Under the pieces are notes generated by a model, which saw nothing but the letters and a program-made list of their open reading frames with translations, was not told the origin of the DNA and made no database searches. Positions 51,926 through 64,000 of a DNA stretch of 64,000 bases are shown here, piece by piece; position 1 is the first letter of the stretch, and each line of letters opens with the position of its first letter. The translations under genes and the position numbers were made by a program. The stretch is from assembly GCF_041260155.1 (NCBI RefSeq), contig NC_091933.1:28154933-28218932 (forward strand). Direction: 5' to 3'. Source of the stretch: Ptychodera flava. Its lineage: Eukaryota > Hemichordata > Enteropneusta > Ptychoderidae.

Positions 51926-52007
51926 TCGGTGTTCCCACACAGCTCAGCACAACTCGCCAGCCTAAGTTCATTGTACGTATACACGTAGGAAGTCGAGGCC
52001 AGTCATC

Positions 52008-61076
<9,069 letters not shown>

Positions 61077-61850
61077 GTAAGTGACTTTCTGTCAAGTACA
61101 GCTAAGGTTTACATCATTGTGAGAGTGAATAAGAACACGCAGCCCAGAGTCAGATTTACCCTTTTATTGCAGTGGTTTGACCCAATCATTTTATTCCAAT
61201 TTGTTCTTTATGGAAAGTTGCAATGGATCTCTACAAGGAGAATCGGATGACAATTCAAGTGATTATCCATGTGTTTCAATCTGTGATATGCAAACATTAT
61301 GAAAAGCATCTGACAAGTAGACTGTAACCATACAGGAAAATTTTGCACATTCTTCGTAGGATGTTCAAGGACTTGGCAAGCACTATTCAAAACGTTTGTG
61401 TAAACGACTATAATGCCAACCTTTCGGAACAAATGTTGTATCCATTCCAACCACTTGCATCGCAGGTTATCTGAATGGCTGACAAAACAGTGCCCTCAAT
61501 TGTCTAGCTCGTATTTCTGATCCAAAGTTTTTGTAGTGTTTACTCATGAAATGCAGAAAAGTGTGCTATTACACAGAAGTTCAATGTCAATGTGGCTTGA
61601 TGTAATTTAATGAGAAATCAATAGCAAGAAGGTTCAGCTACTCTGGTAAATTTGTAGAACCTTTCACAATGTAGTGTTTGATTTTTTACTTCACCATTGT
61701 AAAGAATTTGTACAATATGGTATTTGAAACAACAAGATTATTCATGTATGGTGCATTTCTGATCAGTATCAGTTTCTGCTATGCTTAAAACTTACTGAAC
61801 ATCATATAGTTATTCATCTAGACAGATAGACTCTCACTCCAGGGTTCAAA

Positions 61851-63158
61851 CACAGTCCCTCTATCCACCGGTCTGGAAACGTGGCTGGTTTCTTTGTGAC
61901 ACTCTGTGATATTAACAAACACACGATTCACACCTTAAACAAAGGACACTGACAATGTTCAACTGGCTTTTATATCGATGTCGCTACCCCACGATCCTAT
62001 GACAGCCGCAATGTGATCGTTCAAAAACATGACGTTTGTGGGTTGTTATTTTCAGAATATCACAAAACATTACAACTTGTTCCCTTTAGAAACATTAAAC
62101 AATTTATTTTTTCATTAAATGGGTAACGTTGCCCCTCTAGATAAAAGCTTGAAAGGGACCACACATTATGGTTGCATTATGATCACGATCGAAAAACAAA
62201 ATGGCCACGCACTGTTCGCAAGTGTCATGGACTATTGCCCGAAATCAAGAAGACAGGCAAAATCAGCTGAATATTAACATCGACAGCTGAGTAGTTCATT
62301 ACCAAACTTGTTATTGTGTTGACATGATAGCATTTTGTAAAAGGTGCCTGAGCGCGAGCGTACGTATCGAGAGTTCGCCATATTGACGCTACATGGGAAA
62401 ATATGCGAATAAAATCTATGTGCATTTCTGCAGTTATCGTTCCTATTCTGCTCAGTTAACAGACATAATTTCACAGAATATTACACAGAAAACATATTTA
62501 GATCATATTTGGAGGCACTGACTACTAGCATTGCAAGAGAAAGGGACGGCAAATTTTCCGGTGTGTTTCCAGCTGTGCCTGAGCGTACGTATCGAGAGTT
62601 CGCCATATTGACGCTGCATGGGAAAATGTGCGACCGACCACACAACTAAAATCTACATGCATTTCTGCAGTTGTCTTTCCTATTCTGTTCAGTTAACAGA
62701 CGGGATTTCACAGAATATTACACAGAAAACATATTTAGATTACATTTGGAGACACTGACTACTAGCATTGCAAGAGAAAGGGACCACAAATTTTCCGGTG
62801 TGATTCCAGCCGTTGCTTGTGCTACGTACGTCAACACACTCGCAGCGGTCAACCCCAGAAATTATCGCATACTATCATCATTTACGATGGGATAAGGATC
62901 ACGAAAAACACACACCGGTTTCAGGATATGATAATTTCTGTCTTTGTGTCGTAGATAGACGCAGAGAACACTTAATAGAGCCAAAAACAGCAAAAATTCG
63001 AGAAAAGCGTACACACAATCGGGGACTGTGGCATGCAGGACAAACCCAAGCTACACATTATCACGTGACTGGCCCTCGTATCGCGGTTCGGCTGTGCGGT
63101 CTAGGTGATTGACACCTTTTACAATAGGCGTTTCCAGACCGGGGATAGAGGGACTGTG
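61851..63158. mobile_element. Inverted-repeat element, 1.3 kb, with internal tandem duplication
   Basis: Ends CACAGTCCCTCTATCC.CCGGTCTGGAAACG and its inverse, flanked by GTTCAAA on both sides. Two tandem copies of a unit of about 231 bp lie at 62344-62574 and 62575 to about 62812. Confidence 0.8.
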
Positions 63159-64000
63159 GTTCAAACTATGAGTATGGATCCAGGAAACTGAGAGTAACTT
63201 ACAGTACCTGCTGGGTGCCTGTTCAATCTCACGTGTAATTTGATATTTATGCTAGTGTCAGCTGGTATTTAAATTTGGCAGAACAACAGAATATTTGAAA
63301 TTTGAGAAGAGCTATCAGCTGAGTGAGTGGATTTACAGTATTTGAACTGTCAGCCGGGCTTGTTACCCATTGATGGCTTTCAAATTGGGGAAAATGGTGC
63401 TCTACCATTAGTATAGATGTAACATTCACAAAAAGTCACAGCTTTAGTTTTGCCACATGATGTCATGCCTCCAGCTGTTGCCATGGGGAGGCCAGTGGTT
63501 CACAATGATGAGATGGGACTATTAAAATTGTAGATCAATTTTCACTATTAAGTGACCCTTGTTGAGCAGTGAACGACTGCTATTTACATCGGTGATGATG
63601 TAGGAATCATGTGAATCCTGAGGTAGACTCTCTCACAGCCCCTCGCTGGCTCCACCTCAGACCATAATACTGCCCTCAGCAGTTGAGCTGAGCAAAGTCC
63701 TGCTATATTATTATAGCACAGTTGCTAGGCTTGCTAGAATGCAACCGGAACTTAAGCTCATGAATAATTCAGCATAGAGGATATCCTGCTCATCTCTCCC
63801 GGGCTGTGCTCATGTAAGTAGAGATGTTTATTTATGGATCTAGGACAAGAAACAAGTCCAATTTGGGTCAATTTTGTAAAATTCCCTGAAATGATTCCTT
63901 GAACAGAGTTCCCTCTGTGTATATACCTAACCAGGAATTCAAAAGTGTTCATGGAATTTATGAAAATTGAGCTTTGCTGACATTCAAGAAAGTAAACATT
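63159..64000. other. Intron 2 of the death-domain gene, no feature recognised
   Basis: No exon with a phase-1 acceptor and a kinase-like product is seen before the window ends. Confidence 0.5.

Larger units (their letters stand above)
50593..52007. promoter_or_regulatory. Head-to-head promoter interval between dehydrogenase and death-domain gene
   Basis: 1.4 kb between two divergent start codons. The dehydrogenase side has the palindrome CACGTACGTACGTG (50633-50646). The middle holds a foldback element (50944-51659). The death-domain side has the CRE and kappaB sites. Confidence 0.55.

Noticed and set aside
62671..63112. Plus-strand frames as a third death-domain gene exon
   Set aside because: They fall in the tandem duplication of an inverted-repeat element and do not resemble a kinase or IRAK linker.

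Overview
The window is nuclear DNA from an animal, most likely a marine invertebrate (possibly a deuterostome; phylum not settled from sequence alone). The genes are split into many short exons with canonical GT-AG introns. The introns are full of small inverted-repeat transposons, a tRNA-derived SINE and long (TA)n microsatellites. No bacterial or viral gene organisation is visible.

Three protein-coding genes are supported. (1) Plus strand, 1801-20540: a complete 20-exon ubiquitin-specific protease of the USP4/USP11/USP15 group, 959 codons when spliced. It has DUSP and Ubl domains, a Cys box, an inserted middle region and a His box. (2) Minus strand, 50592 down to 28490: a complete Glu/Leu/Phe/Val-type amino-acid dehydrogenase, closest in motif layout to bacterial leucine dehydrogenase, with a probable mitochondrial presequence and a 522-residue product. 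It carries two tandem versions of exon 3, each exactly 122 nt. One has the catalytic lysine motif GGGK and the other has GGGT. Phase makes them strictly mutually exclusive. This is the strongest candidate for an undescribed system here. (3) Plus strand, from 52008 and running off the right edge: the first two coding exons of a death-domain protein most like the Pelle/IRAK family. A perfect kappaB site and a perfect CRE lie just upstream of its start codon.

Layout: 1-1800 is the upstream region and promoter of the protease. 1801-20540 is the protease with (TA)n and MITE-filled introns. 20541-28489 is a convergent intergenic region with 3' UTRs, MITEs and a 62-nt hairpin. 28490-50592 is the dehydrogenase, whose introns hold hAT-like and TTAA-flanked elements, some nested or joined end to end. 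50593-52007 is a 1.4-kb head-to-head promoter interval containing a 0.7-kb foldback element. 52008-64000 is the start of the death-domain gene, with an 8.8-kb first intron holding a SINE, a (TA)n tract and several transposons, and an unfinished second intron.

The protease and dehydrogenase are convergent; the dehydrogenase and death-domain gene are divergent. USP4/15-type enzymes and IRAK kinases both act in ubiquitin and NF-kappaB signalling in other animals, but nothing in the sequence shows that these neighbours are co-regulated, beyond a perfect CRE near both start codons.
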